DNA of 64,000 nt from Petunia secreta (Eukaryota; Streptophyta; Magnoliopsida; Solanales; Solanaceae). Both the position numbers and the translations under genes were made by a program. Positions 11,573 to 21,233 of this stretch are shown one piece after another (the stretch's first letter is position 1; every line of letters starts with the position of its first letter). The DNA lies in NCBI GenBank assembly GCA_029990175.1, contig JARKIP010000021.1, positions 23,069,501 to 23,133,500 of the forward strand, given 5' to 3'. A model generated the notes under the pieces. It saw nothing but the letters and a program-made list of their open reading frames with translations. It searched no databases and was not told the origin of the DNA.

Positions 11573-11580
11573 TATAAATA
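11573..11580 (+). promoter_or_regulatory. TATA box of the gene at 11616
   Basis: TATAAATA, 36 bp before the start codon, in a context resembling the one at 10445 (ACTCTTATAAATACC). Conservation of this box between the two paralogues is the main reason to treat both frames as genes. Confidence 0.55.
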
Positions 11581-11615
11581 CCGAACAAACACACATTGAT
11601 TCTAAATATTTCAAA

Positions 11616-11957
11616 ATGCCTCGTAGACCAAGAACAAGAGGAGCACCAATAAGAGGAGCATCGAGTTCAAGATGGCCTAGAGTACCTTCCTCGAGTTCAC
11701 ATTCAGATTGTGAAAATTCGAACAATGGCTTGGACCAACTAAGGTATAAAGTGTGGGAATGGAAATTCAAGTTCGAAGAATTCTTCCAAGATTACAGGAG
11801 GGACATAAGAAGGATGAAGATAATACTTAAAGGGCTGCTTGCCGAAAGGGGAAATGATTATGTCCCATACTCCGTGGATCCAACACCCTCTTTTGAAAAA
11901 AAATGGAGTTACTTAAATTATGCATGTTTTAAAGTTACAGAGATAGACCAGGTGTGA
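11616..11957 (+). CDS. Small basic protein, unknown family (paralogue 2)
   Basis: A 113-residue frame that parallels the gene at 10540: a shorter N-terminal RGAP/RGAS repeat, a Ser-rich linker, then VWEWKFKFEEFFQDYRRD and a basic tail ending LKGLLAER. The last 30 or so residues diverge, and a proline-rich open stretch just downstream (about 12000-12050) could be a second exon, so the 3' end of this model is uncertain. Function unknown. A shared core between two neighbours with different tails suggests that the W-K-F-K-F-E helix is the conserved part. Confidence 0.5.
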   Translation: MPRRPRTRGAPIRGASSSRWPRVPSSSSHSDCENSNNGLDQLRYKVWEWKFKFEEFFQDYRRDIRRMKIILKGLLAERGNDYVPYSVDPTPSFEKKWSYLNYACFKVTEIDQV

Positions 11958-13259
11958 ACATCAACCAAATACGTTTTAAAGAGCGCGCAATAGCACACCA
12001 CCAGGAATACCACCTGAAGCACCATCACAAGCTCCACAACGTGCACCCTAAGTTCGATTGCTTATGTTTATTTTAGTTATAATTTTATATATTTATTATG
12101 TTATTGTGCTATTTTTGTCTCGATTGAATATCCATTTTGCATTTTCTAAAGAACATAAGTGGAGGAGTTGAATGACGTTTGTAACATCAGTGGTTATATA
12201 AAGGAACGACAAACGTTAATTCAGGTAAACTTAAATAAATGTTATAGATGTTTTGAACATCACTTGATTTGCAAGGAACGACAATTTATCGTTCTGGAAC
12301 ATCAGTTTAATTCGTCTAAATTTTACTATGTCATTTTCCTGTTGAATATTGAACAACTGACCAATATATTTGAATGTTTGTTTTAATTACAACTAATTAA
12401 GCTATCCATTTAAGCACATCAAAAGTTATTAGCCATGCGCTACTTGGCTAAGAAAATAAAAGTTATCCATACCTAATTACATACCGATATAAAAATTAAA
12501 AGATTATCCAAATATTACATACCTAAATTAAGGTTTCATTTTGCCATCAAAAATACAGACGGCCAAATGTTGCCTCCACCGATCAACCACATTGTCACAA
12601 ATTTTGTCCATGAGGGGTGTTTGTGAGAAGATGCTCTATGTACATCAACGAGAACACTCCACATGCTTTTGCTGTTAGATTTTGTGGACAAAATGATCTT
12701 GGCACTCTCTCAAACTCTCACACGTCTCATTCCTTACACTTTGGAGCCAAGTCTTTGAATAACTTAGAATTTTTGATATAGATCGGGAACATGAAGAGAA
12801 TAGGGGAAATTATTGGAAAAATGTGTTCATCATCATTAACAGCATGATTCCAATCATACCCAAAAACCTTCGCTTCCACCATGTCAAACAACACCGCCAC
12901 ATAGTGATTTTCGTTGATGTTGAAGACGAAGAAAATCCTTTTTGCACCAGCCCAACACCTACCCCTTAGGTAGGGCCGCTTTCCATGTGCATAATGCATA
13001 AAATCATCATCAAATCATACGTTCTCAATGCCATATCAAACGGTAGCCAAATTTATTTGTGCATCTTCTTCCAGTTGGTAGTAGCATTTTTTCATGTTTG
13101 ATAAGAATGCCATATCTAAAAAGATGTCACTTTGATCGTAATGATAGGGGTACTTCACATGCGTCTCCCGTATCATTGTCATCACAGTTTCAACATACTG
13201 CAGAACAAATAAGAGACAAAAATAAATTGGGGGTATAAGTGACTGAAGGAAAGGTCCGT

Positions 13260-13292
13260 CGTTCTGAACATCTCACACTGATGTTCAGAACG
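13260..13292. repeat. Perfect 13-bp inverted repeat built from the dispersed motif
   Basis: CGTTCTGAACATC and its exact reverse complement are separated by 7 bases, inside a probable intron of the Ulp1-like pseudogene. The RNA could form a short hairpin. Confidence 0.9.
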
Positions 13293-13613
13293 AATGTGGG
13301 ATGTTCTTGGAATCTATGAGAAGTTAGAAATACGTGATTTGTTCTAAGCATAAGTAAAATATTCCAAACTCAATTAATATGTTCCGTGAAAATATGAAAA
13401 GTTCAGAAAATCAGTAAAAAGATAAGCTTACAATGTCCCACAGCCACTTTTTCTTGTCCATAAGCATTTTGAAATCCTTGAAATTCATCGGAAATCCGAG
13501 AAAAAAATTTGGTTGTTGCTTCTTCTTTCTGATAAATGCGTTTGTAGCATCCATTTTTTCTGCTTCAATGGCTTGTAAATATTCACTTGAAACCTCGGAG
13601 CAACTTCTTCCTG

Positions 13614-13682
13614 CTTCTTCTTCTTCTTCTTCTTCTTCTTCTTCTTCTTCTTCTTCTTCTTCTTCTTCTTCTTCTTCTTCTT
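13614..13682 (-). repeat. (CTT)23 microsatellite coding poly-Lys in the Ulp1-like pseudogene
   Basis: Twenty-three CTT units. On the gene strand this is AAG, giving a run of about 23 Lys in the linker between the Cys-cluster segment and the next block. On the plus strand it produces an artefactual poly-Ser frame. Confidence 0.95.
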
Positions 13683-16600
13683 TTCTATTTGTGGTGATTT
13701 CACAGCCTTTGCAGGTTTTATAATTGTTTTTCTCTTCAACTTCTCAATCTTCTCCTGCATGGCCGCCATCTCCATCTCCATGCCTTTATGCCAATCGTTG
13801 CAATATTTGCAATTACAACTGCTACATTTGGAGATGTCGAATCCATCACCACTAAAAATCACCTTTGCTTTGCTCAGAAGCCATAATCTTTGTCTCATAA
13901 GCCGCGATGTTTCGCTTATAAGCCAGAATCTTTTGCTCCATTTCTTCCCTCTATCCGCTGCATTCATCACATTTGCAGCCTCTGCAATTAGAGCTCCACT
14001 TCACTATAACAACTTCAGTGAGACCAACAACTTCACACTCACCAACAACTTCACATCAGCTTTGTTTCCAATATCAATATTCACATCTTGCAGCCCATCA
14101 GTTCTCTCTTCATCATATTCCCCATCACTTCTAAACATCTTCTCAATTTCTCCTTCCTTAGCTTTTCTCTCTATTACTTGTCTTGGAGGGGTCACAGGAT
14201 TGTTCTTGAAAATACACATTGTTGTTCTACCAACAAGACCAATGCTGGTAGCATCCACCAATATTTCACATAAAGAATCCAGAAAGGCGTCCACAGATTG
14301 TCAAATGGCACAATGTTTTGATAGAAATCCAGCTCCAGCTCATCATCAGTAGGAATGAGGAAAGGGTGAAGAACATGTTAATATACCCCACAACATAAAA
14401 TAAATATCAAATAAATTTTAAAAATATTTTGAAAGTTGTTTGGAACAAACTGAAGTTGTTTAAAACATCAAAGCCTTGATGTTCCAAACATCGTAGAGTG
14501 AAGCAGTTGATGGTGCAGAGATGTTTCATGGTAGATGTTCCAAACATCAGATAGAAATGACTCAACAAATACCAAGTTGTTCCAAACATTTCATAACATA
14601 TATGGAAAATGGAATACTTACAGGAACATCATGTTGCTCAAACAACCTGTCCGTATCTCTTTTACAAATTTCAGTAAGCCTGTTTATGATCCCTGGGATT
14701 GTTTTTTCTTTTGGAAAATCCTTTGGCCTCAAGGCATCTATAGCTTCATGAGCCTAGGCCATGAATTCCCATGGAAAGCCATAAAGATTGTAAGTCTGGC
14801 TTCCTTGTACACGAGGTTCTATTGGCTTTATCAGATATTCCATTGTTAATTCAAAACTCATCCTACCCCAAGGATAACGCTGGAATGCCTCAAGATTAGC
14901 GGCCAAGCACACAATCCATTCCTCTATTCCATATTTGGAATCCCTCACGCAAAGAACTGTATGAATAAACTAAGCCATGTACAGATTTAAATACCACTTC
15001 TTGGGTACTATTCCAGAACAGACCAAGACAAGCAAGTCACCAGACTTCACAACTTGCTTTTTCTTCGGCTCCTTTGGTTATTTGGGCTTTTTGAACATCC
15101 TCTTGGCGGGTGAAGGTGAGGGTGAGGGTGAGGATGAGGATGAGTGTGAGGGTGAGGGTGCGGATGACTCATCCACCCTCTTCTTTCCCCCCTCTTCCCT
15201 TCCGCTTCTCCCTCCCCTTCTCATTTTCCTTATCCTTTTCCTTCTTCTCTTTCTCCTCCTTTTCCTTTTTCTCTTTCTCCTTATGCTTCCTCTTCTTCTC
15301 TTTGAAATAATCAACAAAAAACTTCCACAATTCCTTCCCATTTTCTTTCATTTCTTCCATGTACTCTTTATCTCGACAGGCACCATAGTTTAGCCCTGTT
15401 ATTAGTGCAAACTCGGATAGACCAAAACGTGCTGGCAATCCATTGAAGGATATCCAAACCTCTCTCTGCTTCTTGCAAAGAATCCTTCGCATGAAGAGGT
15501 TATGCACCAACTTGGTGCGAAAGAGTGGATACCCCGGTAATTGCAAGAAATGACTGAAACAACTATGAGCAAATGCCTTTCTCACTTCTAATTTTTTCAA
15601 AATCGTCTTGAACTATATCATACCCCTAGCCAACGACAATTGAACAGTAATCTTCCCATTAAAAGGTTCATTCTTTGTCAGGTATGTGTCACAGAGCTCC
15701 TCAACATTCCTCTTAAAAATAAGATGACCAACGTCTTCATACTGCACATAATTTTAGCATAAAATTAATAAAATAAATCACAATGATATTAAATCACATT
15801 AAAGAAAAGAATTTAAATGTTAGGAACAGGGTTATAATGATGTTCTGAACGACCATAACTATTGTCTGGAACAACATGTAATGGTGATCAGAACGATTCT
15901 ATGAATGCTACCAGCCTTCATGCTGATGTTCGGAACATTAACAAGTCGTGTAGAACATTCATACTGATGTTCCGAACAATCACGAGTTTCAATTCAACTA
16001 TCACTTGGTCTTCCTCCTCCAATCCAGATGTTCCTTCAGTTTCATTCTCTTCACCTGCTTCCTCTTCAACATTTCCACCTGCATCCTTTACAGCTTCCCC
16101 ATCTGTTTTATCTCTTTTTACACGATCCTTCAGAAAGTTTCTTTTTAAATTTACATCATCCGCCTCTCTTCTTCTTCTTTTACTGCTTTTTGGACTCTTC
16201 CCTGACTCATCTGCTTTCCCCTCTACTTCTTCACCTTTTTTTCTACTTAAATCATCACCTTCTTCATTTTTTTTACCACCATCTTCCTCTTAATTTTCAC
16301 GATCACCATCTTCCTTTACCATCTTCCTTTCCAGTCCTCAAATTTTTTTTTAACAGTTCATCAATATCGAAGTCATCTGAATCTACTCTCTTTTCACCCT
16401 CATCTACAGCCCTCTCCAAAGCCTCCCCACCTTTACTTAAATTGTAACTTCGTGCTAGGCTTTGGCTTTCCTCTTGTTTATCACGTACTTCACCTTTGTT
16501 TTGTGGACCTACTACTTCTCCTTGGCTGTCGTCACTCTCCACAATCAATTTTCTTTCAGTTGTTCTAGTTGTTCTTGGGCGTTTAGGAGTAGGTTCTAAA

Positions 16601-16789
16601 TCTGTAGGAGTACGTTCCGAATCTGAAGTAGTAGGCTTCTCAGGATTCTTCTTCGGCTCAGGGTCCTTTCTTTTAGAAATTCCCTTCGTGAGAGTCTTTG
16701 TAGGCTTATTCTTCTGCTCATCTTCACCTTTCAGTATTAATTTTCTCGGTCTTAAATTTACCATTTTTCTGCAAAACAAGGGGATATAA

Positions 16790-17685
16790 ATTTTAGTTAC
16801 AGAAAATCATGAACATCCAATGAGATGTTTAGAACCTCTTATGAATTGTTGTGAAGCTACTATGGTTTTCGGAACATGAAAAGACATATAACTGCAATAA
16901 CTTTTATTTGCAACTAAATAAAGCAGCGTTGGTTCACATAAAATCCAGAAATCGTCAGAATTTAACCAACAAATGTAAAAAGCCTTAAAATTTCAGTTGA
17001 ACAGCAAAAACCTCCTTTGTAGTTCGGAATTACCTTCCCCATTAAAACACATAATGACATTCAATTTCAACACAATACCTTTTGTTCAAATAAACACCCA
17101 AAGCAGCCTTAATCCTTGTCGACGAAGAAATACAAAAAAAAAAAAAAAAAAAAAAAAAAACTAGGTTCAAGATTTACACCACATTTTAAAAAATAAAGAC
17201 AGTGTTTACCTTTTATATTTAATACACTACGAATATTTGTTGTTTTGATAGTCGGATTCCTTGAAAAACAATAGAGAAGTTGAGAGAATTTTGGTTGAGA
17301 TTTCGTGCAAGTTAGTATTGTGTACAAGTTGTGAAGTGATGGAAGATGACGAGAGAGAGACACACGGGGTATATGTTGTTCCCAAGGATTTAAAATAATT
17401 AATTTGTATGTTTTAAGAACGACCCTCAAGTTTTAAAAATATTAATTTGGTTCCTGATTAGTCCTAATCAGCTCCTAATCCGCTTTAAAATAATAAGAAA
17501 AGGCGAGGCTCTGCCATGCCAAAAATAACTTGAGGGGTTCCTGAACGCGTATTCTCACAACTCACATGAGTGTTAAAAGTATTTTTTCATACATATATCT
17601 CACCTCTTCAAACCCCACCATGTAGGATTTTACTGGGTTAATTTGTTATTGTTGTTGTTGTTGTTGTATCTTGACCAGAGATCCG
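16790..17685. other. Intergenic: upstream region of the Ulp1-like pseudogene and far promoter of the dioxygenase
   Basis: Contains a 27-A run at 17134-17160, two more copies of the dispersed motif, an inverted pair of TTGAGGG-containing strings (about 17410 and 17530), and a GTT microsatellite at about 17648-17666. No gene seen. Confidence 0.5.
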
Positions 17686-17875
17686 CAGCCGTAGCTATTC
17701 ATAGCCAAGGGTGGTCACTTGAACACTATTGGCTAGAAAATTATACCTTTTATGCAGGTTAAATACTACTTTTACATACGTATGTTGAAGCTTGAACATC
17801 CTTAACACAATTGAGATAGGATAAATATATTGAATCTTGAACACGCTTTGACAAATTTGTGACTATGCGCCACTG
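17686..17875. mobile_element. hAT-like MITE in the dioxygenase promoter
   Basis: About 190 bp with ends CAGCCGTAGC and, inverted, CAGTGGCGC, resembling the CAGTGGCGTAGC ends of a common Solanaceae MITE. It is absent from the inverted paralogous promoter near 49790-49830, where the sequence runs straight through a single CTACAG. The flanks here, CCGCAG and CTGCAG, are a probable mutated target duplication. Confidence 0.65.
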
Positions 17876-18230
17876 CTGCAGTTAAAACTTGCGACCTACC
17901 TTTACTTTTATCGGATGAAATGACAATCCCTTATTAGAATTTCCTTCCCAGCATTCTCCTTCTCTTTTGTTGCCTTTCCCCGCTTATAATTTTTATTTTT
18001 GATATTAAACTCCTAAATTCCTATCAAACAGGCTCTTCATTCAGAGCCCAACTGCCCCTTGTAGTTAATGATTCATAACTTCCACCAAGAATTTATTTCG
18101 AAGATTCCAAAATACGTAATATAATAAAAGGAATGTCCTTTTGCTTCCCAAGAAGATAAAGATTAGATTAAAATAGGATTGAGGCTTGGGCTTTAAATGT
18201 TATCTCATTAGCTCACATGTATTGGCATCA

Positions 18231-21200
18231 ATGGCATCCAACGAAGTAAAAATTCCCATAATAGATTTTTGCAAGCCAGAGTTGAAACAAGGCACTGCAC
18301 AATGGGAATCCACAAAAACTCAAGTTTTCAAAGCCTTGCAAGAATATGGTTGCTTTGAAGCAATATATGATAAGGTTCCAAATGAGATACAAGAAGCCAT
18401 GTTTGATACTTCAAAAGAAATATTTAAATTTCCATTAGAGACCAAACTGAAAAACTTATCAAAGAAACCCTTGCATGGCTACCTAGGACAGATTCCACAC
18501 CTACCGTTGTATGAGAGTCTCTGTATTGCTGACTTACTACAACTTGGAAATGTTGAAAATTTTTGCCGTATCTTCTGGCCTAATGGAAAACCTGACTTTT
18601 GGTACGTATACATTTTTTCTATGTTTAGAAAGTCTATACAGTAAAAATACTACTCTACACAATGTCATTTTATTATACAATAACGAGAAAGATATCTTGA
18701 TAAGCATTGATTAGTAATGTTCTAAAAAGTGATTGGTTATCTTCTAAAAAATGCTAACTAACAGTTATGTTATCACATGATAAAATTCACTGAAGTGAAT
18801 TTTTTTTATATGCGGCACATATAATTATACTACGTAGTAGTATAGTTATTTTTTGGTTAAATAACTCTGTGTCAGTTTCAATTTTTATTTAGTAATAATT
18901 TTCGACTAGACACAAAGATCCATCTTTATTAAAAAATTGTGTAATCTTAATTTCATGATATTTTTCTGACTTCAAGAGCATGCATGCCATTAATATTAAG
19001 GGCATTAAGAAAAGTTCAAGGTAAATTGTTTTTAAACATAAAAATGTGTTATTGTTTTTTGGGAAAGGTTTATTATTAACTATCACATTGTATTACTGTT
19101 TCTACAAGTTGTATATGTAGAGTATATGTTTATTTTTAACATGTACCAAAATTGATTTGGCAGCAATGTGGTAAAATCCTACTCAAAGCTACAAGTGGAA
19201 TTGGATGAAATGGTGAAAAAGATGGTTTTGGAGAGCTTGGGGCTAAAAACTTACATTGATGAATTGTTGAATCACATTTTTTTCCTTTTCCGATTTACTC
19301 ACTATAAGGCAGCTCAAAGTGAAAATGAAAATAAACATGGATTGGGTGGTCACACAGATGGTAACTTCTTGACTATAATATCTCAAAATCAAGTAAATGG
19401 ATTGCAAATTCTCAAGAAAGATGAAGACCAGTGGATTGATGTCAATATTTCACCAAATTCGTTCGTTGTTCTATCAGGGGATTCCTTCATGGTAAGTATA
19501 TATAGTAGTGTTGCTTTGTCATTGAAAGTGGGGAACTAAACGAAAATAAGTAAATATTTTTATTTGTTGGTATTATAACATGTTTCTTCCAAGCGAAACT
19601 AAAAATCTGCATAAATTATAAGGCTAATTTCATCTTACCATCCAAGTTTTCAACTTTCTTTTCTGAAAAAGAATCAAAATCTTCTCTGATGACATTTATA
19701 GTTGGCAGAAGGCCCAAATAGACACTCGTACTTGTCCGGTTTAACCATAATCACACTTATACTTTGCAAAGTGTCAACCAGCCCCTTCTACTCGTCCAAA
19801 ACATGACTTTTAAACCCTCCTGCACTGATGTGTCTAGTAAGTTGCTTATGTGGCATATGAGCGTGAGCCACACGAATTTTCAGTGCGTGGATCAGTAAAA
19901 AAGCACTACCAACAGCTATTTTTTGGTCTTTTTAAGGCCTTTCAATTCCAAATCCTTCACCTTCATTTTTCCTTTGTCTTTTGCTTCTTTTTTTTCCCCT
20001 TAGTTTCTTTCCTTCTCCTTTATTTCTTATTATTTTATTAGTCCGTTTTTTTTTTTTACAAAATTCAGATTTAATGTTGGAAGACATGGAATGAAGGTCC
20101 TAATTAGTTAAATTTTTAATTAATTAAAGCCCTAATTAGTTAAATTTCTAATTAATTAAAGCCCTAATTAGTTAGAGAACTAATCCTTTAACGGTCATAA
20201 TTAGTTAAATTCTTAATTAATTAAAGCCCTAATTTTTATAACAAATCATTAAAAAAATTAGAAAGGAAACGGGTTTAAACCCTTACCTCAAATATGGGGA
20301 AACCTTCAAATGTTGTATCAAACGAGTTAAATATTGTTAATCAAACAAGGATCATTTTTTTGTTGTTAATCGACGGGTTTTTTTGGGTTAATCGATGGGG
20401 TAAGTTTGGATTTAGGTAAGTATTGTTTGAGTTAAAGTAATTTTTAGTTTTGTTTACCGTGTAGTCATTTGGATTTTTTTTTTTTTTTTTTTTTGCTTTT
20501 TAATTAGGGTTAAAAAAAGTCGTTTGAATTTTTATTTTTATTTTTAGGGTAAAAAAAAATAGGTGGCATGTGATATGGGCCACCAATCTGACGTGGAAGC
20601 CACGTGGTCGCGTTTGTGCACCACACTTAGACGGGAGGGTTTAAAAGTCATGTTTTGGACGAGTAGAAGGGGCTGGTTGACACTTTGCAAAGTATAAGCG
20701 TGATTATGATTAAACCGGACAAGTACGAATGTCTATTTGGGCCTTCTGTTTATATAGTTTTCGATGCTCTCCTTACGTATTGCTGACTCATCAGTTACAG
20801 TAGCAGATTCAACCGAACTTTAATAAATTAAATTCTTTATATTTTTTATAATATATTTTCAGTTTGGGATGTTTCGATTTTAAGTGAAGTGGGAAACTAT
20901 TATGTTACATTAGGTGTGACATAGTACATACATATTTTTTTTTTGAATGATTTATACATATGTTTTGTATAAATTATACAGGCATGGACAAATGGTCGAT
21001 TGCATTCTCCTGTCCATAGAGTAACAATGGTTGAAGATAGTGATAGATTCTCCGTTCAGTTATTTTCAATGCCAAAACCAGATTACACTATTAAGGCCCC
21101 AAAAGAACTCGTGGATGAAGGACACCTTTTACTCTTCAAACCCTATGACATTATGGGATTACTTGAGTATGTGAATTCCGAAGCTGGTTATAGAGCTGGA

Positions 21201-21233
21201 TCTGGTGCTTTCAAAGCATATTGTGGTGTTTGA
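18231..21233 (+). CDS. 2-oxoglutarate/Fe(II)-dependent dioxygenase, AOP/GAME31-like, three exons
   Basis: Exons 18231-18601, 19164-19491 and 20982-21233 have GT-AG introns and keep one frame, giving 316 residues, normal for this family. The start MASNEVKIPIIDF is chosen because the family begins just before the conserved IPIIDF; an ATG at 18186 in the same frame adds 15 unlikely residues. The N-terminal DIOX_N domain covers about 7-110 and the double-stranded beta-helix about 160-270. Iron ligands His187, Asp189 (GGHTDGNF) and His245 (LHSPVHRV) are present, as is the 2-oxoglutarate-binding R255-x-S257 (DRFSVQLF). The enzyme should be soluble and cytosolic and hydroxylate or otherwise oxidise a small metabolite using O2 and 2-oxoglutarate. 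The closest family I recall is the AOP-like/GAME31 group, some members of which hydroxylate steroidal glycoalkaloids; substrate is not shown by the sequence. Intron 2 holds a Mutator-like element. A truncated inverted pseudocopy lies at 47118-49960. Confidence 0.85.
19706..20748. mobile_element. Mutator-like (MULE-type) MITE with 115-bp TIRs in intron 2 of the dioxygenase
   Basis: Terminal inverted repeats 19706-19820 and 20634-20748 begin CAGAAGGCCCAAATAGAC and differ at only a few positions. The flanks TTTATAGTT and TTTATATAGTT look like a 9-bp target duplication altered by a TA expansion. The interior (about 20095-20240) has three imperfect copies of an AATTAGTTAAATT-type 30-mer and no coding frame, so the element is non-autonomous. 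It sits on neither splice site. Confidence 0.85.

Larger units (their letters stand above)
12560..16765 (-). pseudogene. Ulp1-like (C48) protease with DUF1985, transposon-type, degraded
   Basis: Minus-strand order: a Lys/Glu-rich N-terminal region (16765-16303, continued to about 16020 after a frame change), an intron, a DUF1985-type domain (about 15730-14650; REVWISFNGLPARFGLSEFA, ITGLNYG, YPWGRMSFELT, YNLYGFPWEFMA), a linker exon with a Cys cluster and a poly-Lys run (about 14294-13485), and a C48 cysteine-protease domain (about 13200-12560). The protease His lies in NENHYVAVLFD. The catalytic Cys (ACGVFSLM, codon at 12663-12661) sits in another frame after a stop at about 12727, so the domain is frameshifted, and the residue before Cys is Ala rather than the usual Asp. 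In-frame stops at 15615-15613, 14972-14970, 14756-14754 and one near 15080 can all be explained by C-to-T or G-to-A changes in CAG, CAA or TGG. DUF1985-Ulp1 proteins are typical cargo of plant Mutator-like and CACTA-like elements. I see no transposase or clear terminal repeats here. Confidence 0.75.
10119..16890. repeat. Dispersed palindromic motif GATGTTC-n-GAACATC across the small-gene/Ulp1 block
   Basis: More than twenty full or partial copies are visible, in both orientations, nearly all in introns and flanks: full palindromes at 10119-10133 and 10284-10298; variants at about 10341, 11077-11110, 11135, 11190, 11215, 11409, 12247-12261, 12290, 13260-13292, 14437-14600 (several), 15836-15990 (at least five), 16815 and 16875. 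The centre varies (C, G, T, TG, CA, TT). Exons are largely free of it. I do not see comparable clustering in the flanking LTR elements. Confidence 0.7.

Noticed and set aside
13433..13723. Plus-strand poly-Ser frame
   Set aside because: Created by the CTT microsatellite; the opposite strand carries the recognisable gene.
10119..16890. Dispersed GTTC-n-GAAC motif as heat-shock elements
   Set aside because: Heat-shock sites need TTC-NN-GAA spacing; most copies have one central base, and they lie in introns and downstream regions more than in promoters.
10119..16890. Dispersed palindromes as a CRISPR array
   Set aside because: Spacing is irregular, both orientations occur, and the DNA is plant nuclear with introns and LTR elements.
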